DNA from: Acidobacteriaceae bacterium
GTDB taxonomy: Bacteria; Acidobacteriota; Terriglobia; Terriglobales; Acidobacteriaceae
Length of the DNA: 13,727 nt
Direction of reading: 5' to 3'
Assembly (NCBI GenBank): GCA_003140705.1
Contig: PLKU01000112.1
Location: 255-13,981, forward strand
Part shown: piece after piece, positions 6,862-13,220 of the stretch
How positions within the stretch are numbered: the first letter of the stretch is position 1
Layout of the letters: every line of letters begins with the position of its first letter
Made by a program: the position numbers and the translations under genes
The notes under the pieces: generated by a model
Told to the model about the DNA's origin: nothing
Seen by the model: only the letters and a program-made list of their open reading frames with translations
Database searches by the model: none

Positions 6862-8036
6862 GCCGGCATCTCCGTCTCGGTCGTTGCCCGGCAAAGCGTT
6901 AGTGCGGTCATGTCGTCTCCCTGAGGGCTCCCTTCAGAGAACTCCTCAATGGCTCCCCACAATGCATCGAGAATACCATCGGCCTTCTCTGCCCGGCACC
7001 GGGAAAATTCATCTAATAATCGTTCGGGCCCAAATTCCTCATCCCCGCGGCACGATTCAGTCAAGCCGTCAGTGTAGAACAGCAGGCGCCCACCCAATCC
7101 GAAGCCGTGCCGCTCAATGGAGTAGCGCATCCCCGGCATCATCCCCAGCGGCGGCCCAGCCGCGTCAAATTGGTGCGGCGTCATTCCCGGTTCAATCAGG
7201 AACCCTGGATTATGTCCCGCATTTACAACTTCTATGTCTCCTGACTCCGGATGAAGCAGGAGAAAGATTGCAGTCACATACCTCCGCCGAGCCTCTTCAC
7301 CCTCTGCCCAATGGTGCTGATTCATTCGCGTGGCCAGCTCGTCCAATGGCACTCCACCCGCGGCCATAGCCCTGAAAGCTGAGCGAAAGCTGGTGGCCAT
7401 CATGGCCGAGGCCAGCCCCTTGCCCGCGACGTCGGCCACGGCAATGAGCAAATTCCCGTCCGGTTGCTCCACAATGTCGAGGTAATCTCCGCCCACTTCA
7501 TAGCAAGTAACGGAGCGAAATCCCAATGAGTATCCTGCAATTGACGGCAACTTGTGGGGCAGAAGCGACATCTGAATCTGGCGCGCCGCGTCCAAATCCT
7601 GCTGTACGCGTGCAAACTCGACATTGCGCTTGTGATTCCGAGCGTTCTCAAGTGCCACCGCAGCCTGCAGCGCCAACCCCTCAATAAAATCCGTCTCGTA
7701 GAGGGTCAACTCCCGTCCATCCGGCGCGGCCACGCGAAGCTCGGTCATTAGCTTGCCGTCGCGGTCGTTCAGGGGATAGCTTGCCAGCGCGGCGCCGACC
7801 GAGCCGTTCGCATCAGCGAGCAATTCGTTCCCATAGGCCATCCCTGCCGAAGGAAACGCCGCCCCTGCCATCTCCAACTCGCGCACCACGATCCGCAGGA
7901 CCTGCTCAAGCACTTCATCCTCACGGATCGTCGAATGGACCTGGCGGCTCGCCTCAAGGAGCGCCTGCAACCGCGCCACCTGCTGCTGCAGGTCGATCGT
8001 CTCGTCGTTTCCCGGGATTTGGATACCGGTTGCCAT
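6858..8036 (-). CDS. GAF-PP2C serine phosphatase (RsbU/SpoIIE type)
   Basis: This protein has about 391 residues from ATG at 8036. GGAGG at 8047-8051 precedes that ATG by 10 bases; GTG at 8063 is an alternative. Residues about 15-135 form a GAF-like sensor region, starting with a heptad-like helix (LQQQVARLQALLEASRQVHS). It joins through the linker helix LDAARQIQMSLLPHKLP, a hallmark of this class, to a SpoIIE-type PP2C domain. Metal-binding and catalytic elements visible are GGDYLDIV (D184, D187), ADVAGKGLASA (D202), NAGHNPGFLI, FYTDGLTES (D323) and GDDMTALTL (D374, D375). In known systems the phosphatase removes phosphate from the STAS protein in response to a signal on the sensor domain, which triggers release of the target. 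There is no membrane segment, so a cytoplasmic signal or small ligand is expected. Gene order is phosphatase, kinase, STAS. Confidence 0.93.
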   Translation of the reverse strand: MATGIQIPGNDETIDLQQQVARLQALLEASRQVHSTIREDEVLEQVLRIVVRELEMAGAAFPSAGMAYGNELLADANGSVGAALASYPLNDRDGKLMTELRVAAPDGRELTLYETDFIEGLALQAAVALENARNHKRNVEFARVQQDLDAARQIQMSLLPHKLPSIAGYSLGFRSVTCYEVGGDYLDIVEQPDGNLLIAVADVAGKGLASAMMATSFRSAFRAMAAGGVPLDELATRMNQHHWAEGEEARRRYVTAIFLLLHPESGDIEVVNAGHNPGFLIEPGMTPHQFDAAGPPLGMMPGMRYSIERHGFGLGGRLLFYTDGLTESCRGDEEFGPERLLDEFSRCRAEKADGILDALWGAIEEFSEGSPQGDDMTALTLCRATTETEMPA

Positions 8037-8046
8037 CCGTCGCTGT

Positions 8047-8051
8047 CCTCC
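8047..8051 (-). promoter_or_regulatory. Ribosome binding site that favours the 8036 start
   Basis: GGAGG on the minus strand lies 10 bases before ATG 8036. It falls inside the open frame that starts at GTG 8063, which has no comparable site. It favours the shorter phosphatase. Confidence 0.5.
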
Positions 8052-8084
8052 GTGGTTTTCCACTCTAACATGCCGACAATGCTT

Positions 8085-8750
8085 TTATCTCTGCACCACA
8101 GCCCGTATATCTTTGGTTTCAAGCACTCGCTTTTCGTAACCGTGCTCGGCAACCGCAAGCATCGCGTGGCCAATTTCGCGCGTGGATAGCACGTGATTCG
8201 GCAGAGCCCAGCGCAGCAGCGGGAGCAGCGGCCCGAGGATCGTATATGGGATTTGGTACGCGGGAGTCTTCGACTTGATGCCGTCCATCGGTTGAATGAC
8301 CCCCGGCCGAAACATGTAAGAATCCAGAGGCAAACGGAGCAGCGCATTCTCCGTGCGACCCTTTACGCGCGCCCACATGATGCGTCCTTTCTCAGAGCTG
8401 TCCGTCCCTGAGCCCGAGACATAGATGAAGGTCATCCCCGGATTGATTTTGCTGAGTGCCTCTGCCGCCGCAAGTGTAAGGCCGTAGGTGATTCGATCGT
8501 AATCCGCCTCCTTCATGCCGCTTGACGATACTCCCAGACAGAAAAAGCAAGCATCCAATCCCGCCAGCTGGTCTTCAATCGGAGCGCAGTGCGCCAAATC
8601 CGCGTGGACAAGTTCCCTGATTTTGGCATCACGCATGCCTGATGCGCGTCGTCCCAGGGTCACTGCCAATTCCACTGTCGGGTCACGCAGGCATTCCAAG
8701 AGCACCCCTTGCCCCACCATTCCCGTGGCTCCAAAAACCAGCACCTTCAT
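8085..8750 (-). CDS. NAD(P)-binding atypical SDR / epimerase-like protein
   Basis: This protein has 221 residues from ATG at 8750, with GAGG (8756-8759) 5 bases upstream; the open frame reaches further up but the fold begins here. The N-terminus MKVLVFGATGMVGQGV shows the GxxGxxG nucleotide-binding loop (G7, G10, G13). Next come LGRR (32-35), a basic residue pair suggesting NADP(H), and the FIYVSGSGTDSSEKG strand. RIMWARVKGRTENALL follows, which resembles the HTATIP2/CC3-like atypical SDRs as I remember them. The position of the catalytic Tyr in YxxxK is Trp (W126-x3-K130), so the protein may be a sensor or chaperone-like SDR or use another acid. Its stop lies 48 bases before the PP2C gene on the same strand, so they may share a transcript. 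The substrate is unknown. Confidence 0.85.
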   Translation of the reverse strand: MKVLVFGATGMVGQGVLLECLRDPTVELAVTLGRRASGMRDAKIRELVHADLAHCAPIEDQLAGLDACFFCLGVSSSGMKEADYDRITYGLTLAAAEALSKINPGMTFIYVSGSGTDSSEKGRIMWARVKGRTENALLRLPLDSYMFRPGVIQPMDGIKSKTPAYQIPYTILGPLLPLLRWALPNHVLSTREIGHAMLAVAEHGYEKRVLETKDIRAVVQR

Positions 8751-8799
8751 CGCGTCCTCATCCTGTTTGTCCTCTCGTTCCAAGCATAATGCCAAGTTG

Positions 8800-9723
8800 A
8801 TGGTGGATACTCTTGGTGTGCGCGCCGCTCTCTGTATTCCGGCATTCGTAGCTCTTCTGGCTGCACCTTGCCTCTGCGCTCCACAAGCCGCCACCAACTG
8901 GCCCTCGGCGGCCGCCCGGACTGCCAAGTTCTCTCCTGATGCCCGCATCGTCGTCGTCGATGTTGCGACCGGTCATCTGCTCGCATCGACCCGCCTATCT
9001 GAAGCGGCCCGTACTCTTGCGGAACCGGGGTCCACCCTTAAGCCGCTTGTCCTTTACAGCTTGGTGACCTCCGGCCGCTGGGACCCGTCGCGGCGCATCG
9101 GTTGCACACGCAAGCTCACCATCGCCGGCCGGTCCCTTAACTGCTCGCATCCTCCTGCCGACCCCATGGATGCGCGCCAGGCTCTCGCCTGGTCCTGTAA
9201 TACCTACTTTGCGACCGTGGCCGGAACCGTTGCCCCTGGCGAACTCCGCACGCTCCTCGCTCCCACTGGACTGCTGAGTCCAACCAACCTTGCTCCCGAC
9301 GGAGTGGCGGCAGTTTTTCGCAATCCTCGAACCTCGGATCAGACGCGCCTGACATTGCTCGGGGTGGAAGGCGTTCTGGTCACGCCGCTTGAGCTGGCCT
9401 CCGCTTACAGGTGGCTGGCCTTGCAGATGGCGCAGAACCCCGACACGCTGGCCACTAAAGTGGTGGAATCCGGGCTGCAAGACTCAGCAAGCTTCGGGAT
9501 GGCTGGTGCGGCGTCGCTGGGCGGAGTCCCAATTGCCGGCAAAACTGGAACCGCAAGCGGCCCGGCGAATGCGCAATCGCACGGGTGGTTCATCGGACTC
9601 GCCCCTTCCAAGGCGCCCAGCGTCGTAGTTGCGGTCTATCTGCCGGCTGGCCACGGATATGACGCTGCCCGCGTTGCCGCGGAGCTCCTGACGCATTCGC
9701 CTTTGAGGCAGCCGCAACCATGA
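8800..9723 (+). CDS. Stand-alone penicillin-binding transpeptidase
   Basis: This protein has 307 residues from ATG at 8800. The frame is open upstream, but those codons are antisense to the SDR gene and lack protein-like character. The N-terminus (VRAALCIPAFVALLAAPCLC) is a hydrophobic export signal. The three penicillin-binding motifs are present: S78-T-L-K81 (PGSTLKPLV), S132-C-N134 (ALAWSCNTYF) and K248-T-G250 (AGKTGTAS). CTRKLTIAGRSLNCSHP, with two cysteines, is the usual stretch before the second motif. There is no GT51 glycosyltransferase domain and no class B dimerisation domain, which makes it much shorter than a typical PBP. It would cross-link or trim peptidoglycan peptides in the periplasm. 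Its last codons overlap the next gene (ATGA at 9720-9723), so it is coupled to the SpoIID-metallopeptidase protein. No convincing ribosome binding site is seen at 8800; GTG 8803 and TTG 8797 are alternatives. Confidence 0.88.
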   Translation: MVDTLGVRAALCIPAFVALLAAPCLCAPQAATNWPSAAARTAKFSPDARIVVVDVATGHLLASTRLSEAARTLAEPGSTLKPLVLYSLVTSGRWDPSRRIGCTRKLTIAGRSLNCSHPPADPMDARQALAWSCNTYFATVAGTVAPGELRTLLAPTGLLSPTNLAPDGVAAVFRNPRTSDQTRLTLLGVEGVLVTPLELASAYRWLALQMAQNPDTLATKVVESGLQDSASFGMAGAASLGGVPIAGKTGTASGPANAQSHGWFIGLAPSKAPSVVVAVYLPAGHGYDAARVAAELLTHSPLRQPQP

Positions 9724-11486
9724 GAGCCCTTGTGCCAGGGATCGTTCTTGCGCTGGCGCTCTCCGCCACATCAAAGGGCCAATCGCCCGCAATGACAGAT
9801 GTACGCTCGCCGGCGACGCTCCGAATCGGATTGTGGACGCTATGGCATGACAAGGAAATCACGATTACTCCAACATCAGAGGCTCCTCTAACTCTTCGCT
9901 TCTGCGAATCATGTGCCCCGTCGATGCTGACCCATTCCTTACAGATTCGCGCAAACGGAGGCCGGCTCGCCCTTCCCGATGACCAACAAGCCGCTACCGT
10001 GATCCTCACCGGCCAAGTAACACTCACTGCGCACGGGGAGACTCTCACGCTCCGCAATCCCGTCAGCGTGCGCGCACACGCCGATGGACTTGTGCTGGCG
10101 GTAACGCTTCCCGTGGAAAGTTATGTTGAGCGTGTGGTCGCCAGCGAAAGCGGGCCCGCCGACACTCCCGAGTCGCTCAAGGCGCTGGCCATTGTCGTCC
10201 GTTCTTTTGCGCTACACCAGCCTCATGGGCACGCAGAATACGACCTGTGCGACTCAACTCACTGCCAGCTTCTTCATTGGGGTGGGAGTTCGGGACGGGG
10301 GCCTGCAGCGCATGCTGCCACCTTGGCAACTGCGGGCGAAACGCTCTTCTTCAATGGCAAACTTGCGGAAGCGTGGTTCCATCAGAATTGCGGCGGCCGG
10401 ACTGCTTCACCCCGGGAGGTCTGGCCTGCGAAGGGCCAGGGCAGGGAACCGGTCGCAAAGCTGATGCCCTGGCTAACATCTCACATTGACACCTATTGCA
10501 CCGCCAATGGCGCGCGCGAGTGGTCCGCCGATTTGTCTCTCTCCGAACTGACCGGTGCCCTGGCCAAGGCCGGACTTGCCTCACCCGGCTGGGCCAGTCT
10601 GACTATTGTCCGGCGCGGCGAATCGGGTCGCGCAATCATGCTGTCCGCGGGATCCACCCAAATCTCCGGCGAAGATTTTCGTCTGGCCGTTGGCCGAGCC
10701 TTTGGCTGGAGCAAGATTCTCAGCACCTGGTTTGAAATCTCGCGTCAAGGCGACCGTTTTCTCTTTCACGGGCGTGGTTCTGGCCACGGCGTGGGTCTTT
10801 GTCAGGCCGGCGCTGCCGCAATGTCTGCCCAGGGGCGCGACTCCACCCAGATCCTTGCGCAGTATTTTCCGGGCGCCAACGCTGCCGATGAAACTACTGG
10901 TCTGTCGTGGCTGACTTTGCGAGGACAGGGCTTTGTGCTTGAGACGGTCAATTCGGCAGACGCTGCGTCAATGCCCGAACTCGCCCAGGCGCTTGCCGAG
11001 GCAGAATCAAGTTCCAGCCTGCGGCCGGCCGGGCCCATCACGGTCCGCGCATTCCCGTCCACCGCCGCTTTTCGAGACCGCACCCTGGCGCCTGGATGGG
11101 TGGCAGCCTTCACCGAGGGCAACTGGATCGCCACACAACCGCTCGCCATTCTGACAGGCCGCAAGCTGTTGGCCTCGACTCTACGTCATGAGTTTTTGCA
11201 CGCTTTGATTGAAGCTCAGGCAGCGCCGGGTACGCCCCTCTGGTTTCGCGAAGGGCTTGTTGAAGCAATAAGAAGTGATTTCAAGCCGGCCGAAGCGCCA
11301 CCCACGCTCAAGCTCGACCAGGTCGACCGCGCTCTGGCCCACGCCGCTACAGAGTCTCAGTCCCAGGCCGCTCATCGCGCTGCCGCTTGGTATGCTGCAC
11401 GACTTTTGCGCCACTATGGCCGCGCCCAGGTATTGAACTGGCTCAGGACTACACTCCCCGCCAGCGCCCTCGCCGAATTGAAGTGA
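9720..11486 (+). CDS. SpoIID-domain protein fused to a putative HExxH metallopeptidase
   Basis: This protein has 588 residues. The ATG overlaps the transpeptidase stop (ATGA), with GAGG (9705-9708) upstream. A short signal peptide (VPGIVLALALSATSKGQS) leads to a SpoIID/LytB region (about 95-390). It contains ESYVERVVASESG (E143 aligned with the catalytic Glu of SpoIID), LKALAIVVRSFAL, DLCDSTHCQ (H181/C182 region), HQNCGGRT (C224) and GRGSGHGVGLCQAGAAAM (351-368). SpoIID proteins are lytic transglycosylases that cut glycan strands lacking stem peptides. The final 150 residues are a separate domain with RHEFLHALIEA (H490-E491-x-x-H494) followed by LWFREGLVEAI (E511). This is a gluzincin-like zinc site of the peptidase-MA type. 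A peptidase fused to SpoIID is unusual in my experience. The reading frame is continuous with no sign of frameshift. Confidence 0.9.
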   Translation: MRALVPGIVLALALSATSKGQSPAMTDVRSPATLRIGLWTLWHDKEITITPTSEAPLTLRFCESCAPSMLTHSLQIRANGGRLALPDDQQAATVILTGQVTLTAHGETLTLRNPVSVRAHADGLVLAVTLPVESYVERVVASESGPADTPESLKALAIVVRSFALHQPHGHAEYDLCDSTHCQLLHWGGSSGRGPAAHAATLATAGETLFFNGKLAEAWFHQNCGGRTASPREVWPAKGQGREPVAKLMPWLTSHIDTYCTANGAREWSADLSLSELTGALAKAGLASPGWASLTIVRRGESGRAIMLSAGSTQISGEDFRLAVGRAFGWSKILSTWFEISRQGDRFLFHGRGSGHGVGLCQAGAAAMSAQGRDSTQILAQYFPGANAADETTGLSWLTLRGQGFVLETVNSADAASMPELAQALAEAESSSSLRPAGPITVRAFPSTAAFRDRTLAPGWVAAFTEGNWIATQPLAILTGRKLLASTLRHEFLHALIEAQAAPGTPLWFREGLVEAIRSDFKPAEAPPTLKLDQVDRALAHAATESQSQAAHRAAAWYAARLLRHYGRAQVLNWLRTTLPASALAELK

Positions 11487-11523
11487 GCCCGCGGCAGCAC
11501 CCAGCCGGTTTATCCTTGCATCG

Positions 11524-12297
11524 ATGAGCCAGACCCTTTCAATTGCCATGATTGCCATGAACGAGGAGGCGAACCTGCCTCGCACACTGGAAAGCGTCCG
11601 CTGGGCGGACGAAATCGTGATCGTCGACTCCGGGTCGAAGGACCGCACCCTGGAAATTGCGCATTCTTTCGGCGCCAAGACCAAATTCAACGCGATCGTC
11701 GGCCACGGCGAACAGAAGAACGTCGCTCTCGACCTTTGCACATCAGACTGGATACTGCTGCTCGATGCCGATGAAGTGCTCACACTGGAGTTGCAAAACG
11801 AAATCCGTCAGCTGTTAGCATCCGAGCCCAAGTTTGGCGCTTATTGGATTCCCCGGCTCAATTTGATTTTTGGACGGTGGGTGCGGCACGGAGGGTTTTA
11901 TCCGGACCATAAGCTTAGGCTGTTTCGGCGCGGGGCCGCGCGGCTCAGCGAAGGCGTGGGCCCACATAGCACGCCGCAATTTGCGGGTCCCAAGGGCAAA
12001 CTCAAGCACGACATGCTTCACTTCGCCTACCCGAGCCTGACGATTTATCTGGAACACATGAATCGCTACAGCTCTGAAATAGCCAAGCTACTCCAGAAGA
12101 AAGGCCGCACAAGTAACTCCCTGTGGGCCTTTCTGTGGAACACGGTGGCGAATCCGGCGGCAACATTTATTTATAACTACTTTTTCCGGCTTGGATTCCT
12201 GGATGGGCGCGAAGGATTGCTGCTGCACTTGAATCATGCGGTGTACATCCACTGGAAATTCATCAAAGCGTGGAGGCTCGGGCAAGGCAAAGAGTAG
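11524..12297 (+). CDS. GT2 glycosyltransferase, WaaE/KdtX-like
   Basis: This is a 257-residue protein with a typical GT-A family 2 start: MIAMNEEANLPRTLESVRWA (9-28), IVIVDSGSKDRT, and the metal/nucleotide-sugar motif LLLDADEVL (D81, D83). NLIFGRWVRHGGFYPDHKLR and LFRRGAARL are characteristic of the WaaE-like LPS core beta-1,4-glucosyltransferase group. The C-terminal helix pair (FLWNTVANPAATFIYNYFFR) looks membrane-associated. It probably adds a hexose in LPS core or another envelope glycan on the cytoplasmic side. It begins 37 bases after the SpoIID gene on the same strand, so it could be co-transcribed. No clear ribosome binding site precedes the ATG. It converges with the membrane protein gene, with 20 bases between the stops. 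Confidence 0.9.
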   Translation: MSQTLSIAMIAMNEEANLPRTLESVRWADEIVIVDSGSKDRTLEIAHSFGAKTKFNAIVGHGEQKNVALDLCTSDWILLLDADEVLTLELQNEIRQLLASEPKFGAYWIPRLNLIFGRWVRHGGFYPDHKLRLFRRGAARLSEGVGPHSTPQFAGPKGKLKHDMLHFAYPSLTIYLEHMNRYSSEIAKLLQKKGRTSNSLWAFLWNTVANPAATFIYNYFFRLGFLDGREGLLLHLNHAVYIHWKFIKAWRLGQGKE

Positions 12298-12317
12298 AAA
12301 TCCTGCCAAGCCGCGTT

Positions 12318-13220
12318 CTACGACAGTCCGCCAGGCGGGTACTTGGGATGCCGGTTGTACGGCCCGCCTTCGGTGCCAGGGCCCTCGTCGGGATCGATTG
12401 GCGGCTCGGCTTTCGCGGATTGCGATCCCTTCGGCGGCCCGGCGAGCACAGGTGCAGACACGAGCGCTGCATCAGGGGGAGGCGCCTGCCGTCCAAACAG
12501 CGTAGCAGCCCAGCCGAGCAGAAAGACCCAACATCCCACCGCCAGTACATAAGCCGCACCAAGCTTAAGCCAGACGTGCCAAAGCTGCGCGGAGACTGAG
12601 CCGTGCGGCAAGCCGGCAAACAGCTTGCTGGGCAGCCACACTGACAGAAGCGCAGCAATGATTGCAGCGACCCACCACTGCCAGTTCCAGAGAATGCGCA
12701 AAACGCGTCGCAATGGCAGCCGCCATCCCCAATGGGCCGAGGCGACGGCGTAGGGAATTATCTTGGCCGGGGCGATGATCCAGCGCATGATCCATTCAAG
12801 GAGCATGAGGTCGCGCGTGATGTGCTCGAACGACAGATATGTGACACGGGCGTGAGGCGAACCCTTGGAGTTGAGGTAGCCGGCCCAGAGCGGAAATTGA
12901 TCGTCGCACCAATCCAGGATGGCCCAGGTCGCCCAGGCCATGGCGATCCAGATGAGCAGTGACATTGCACCCCAGACCAGCTTGACGCGCTTACCGTCGT
13001 CGTCGGCGAGTTTGCGCATCGTCCCAGCTTCGAGTTCGAGCGCTGAGATGATGAGCAGTACCGGGATGAGAAGCGAAAGCGCAACTTGCCAACCATGCTT
13101 ATCGGGCAGGCGGGTCCACGCCAATCCCGCAACAATCAGGAGGAGCGTCCCGCCAAACTGACCCGCTACCCAGCCCCGAGCCACCCACAACCGGCTAAAC
13201 AGGCCATCCAGAATCTTCAC
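12318..13220 (-). CDS. Six-helix membrane protein with proline-rich tail, coupled to alpha-2-macroglobulin gene
   Basis: This protein has 300 residues from GTG at 13220, which overlaps the TGA of the upstream gene (GTGA) and has GGAGG 7 bases before it (13228-13232). The open frame reaches 13427, but that part lies antiparallel over the neighbour's codons in another frame. I count about six hydrophobic segments (near 20-36, 45-62, 82-103, 138-160, 183-196, 219-242). The loop around 105-135 (ILDWCDDQFPLW, GSPHARVTYLSFEHITRD) is the most distinctive soluble part. The tail from 244 is rich in P, G, A and charge (PPIDPDEGPGTEGGP) and likely disordered. I recognise no family. Tight coupling to the alpha-2-macroglobulin gene suggests a partner, for example a membrane anchor or assembly factor. 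That is inference. Confidence 0.85.
   Translation of the reverse strand: MKILDGLFSRLWVARGWVAGQFGGTLLLIVAGLAWTRLPDKHGWQVALSLLIPVLLIISALELEAGTMRKLADDDGKRVKLVWGAMSLLIWIAMAWATWAILDWCDDQFPLWAGYLNSKGSPHARVTYLSFEHITRDLMLLEWIMRWIIAPAKIIPYAVASAHWGWRLPLRRVLRILWNWQWWVAAIIAALLSVWLPSKLFAGLPHGSVSAQLWHVWLKLGAAYVLAVGCWVFLLGWAATLFGRQAPPPDAALVSAPVLAGPPKGSQSAKAEPPIDPDEGPGTEGGPYNRHPKYPPGGLS

Noticed and set aside
6521..7369. 282-codon plus-strand open frame
   Set aside because: It is antisense to the anti-sigma kinase and PP2C phosphatase genes, whose catalytic motifs are intact. The plus-strand product is rich in S, P and R with no family resemblance, as expected for a shadow of GC-rich coding DNA.
8767..8790. 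Promoter-like TTGTCC and CATAAT before the transpeptidase gene
   Set aside because: The spacing of 12 bases is too short for a housekeeping promoter, and matches at this level are common by chance.
8515..8799. Upstream extension of the transpeptidase frame to an ATG at 8515
   Set aside because: These codons lie antisense to the SDR gene and give a basic, low-complexity peptide. The export signal begins at 8800.
8880..8886. Possible lipoprotein box in the transpeptidase signal (LAAPC)
   Set aside because: Proline directly before the cysteine does not fit the L-[AS]-[GA]-C consensus, so a lipoprotein call is not supported.
8751..8948. Upstream extension of the SDR frame to 8948
   Set aside because: The nucleotide-binding fold begins exactly at 8750 with a good ribosome binding site, and the extension overlaps the divergent transpeptidase gene.
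8995..9480. 161-codon minus-strand open frame
   Set aside because: It is antisense to the transpeptidase motifs, and the product has no hydrophobic or domain pattern.
11181..11783. 200-codon minus-strand open frame spanning two genes
   Set aside because: It crosses antisense over the HExxH region and the GT2 start, both of which show strong family motifs. Composition is serine-rich and shadow-like.
12294..12321. 6-bp inverted repeat GTAGAA/TTCTAC around the convergent stops
   Set aside because: The symmetry comes largely from two TAG stops facing each other, and the 16-base loop makes a poor terminator.
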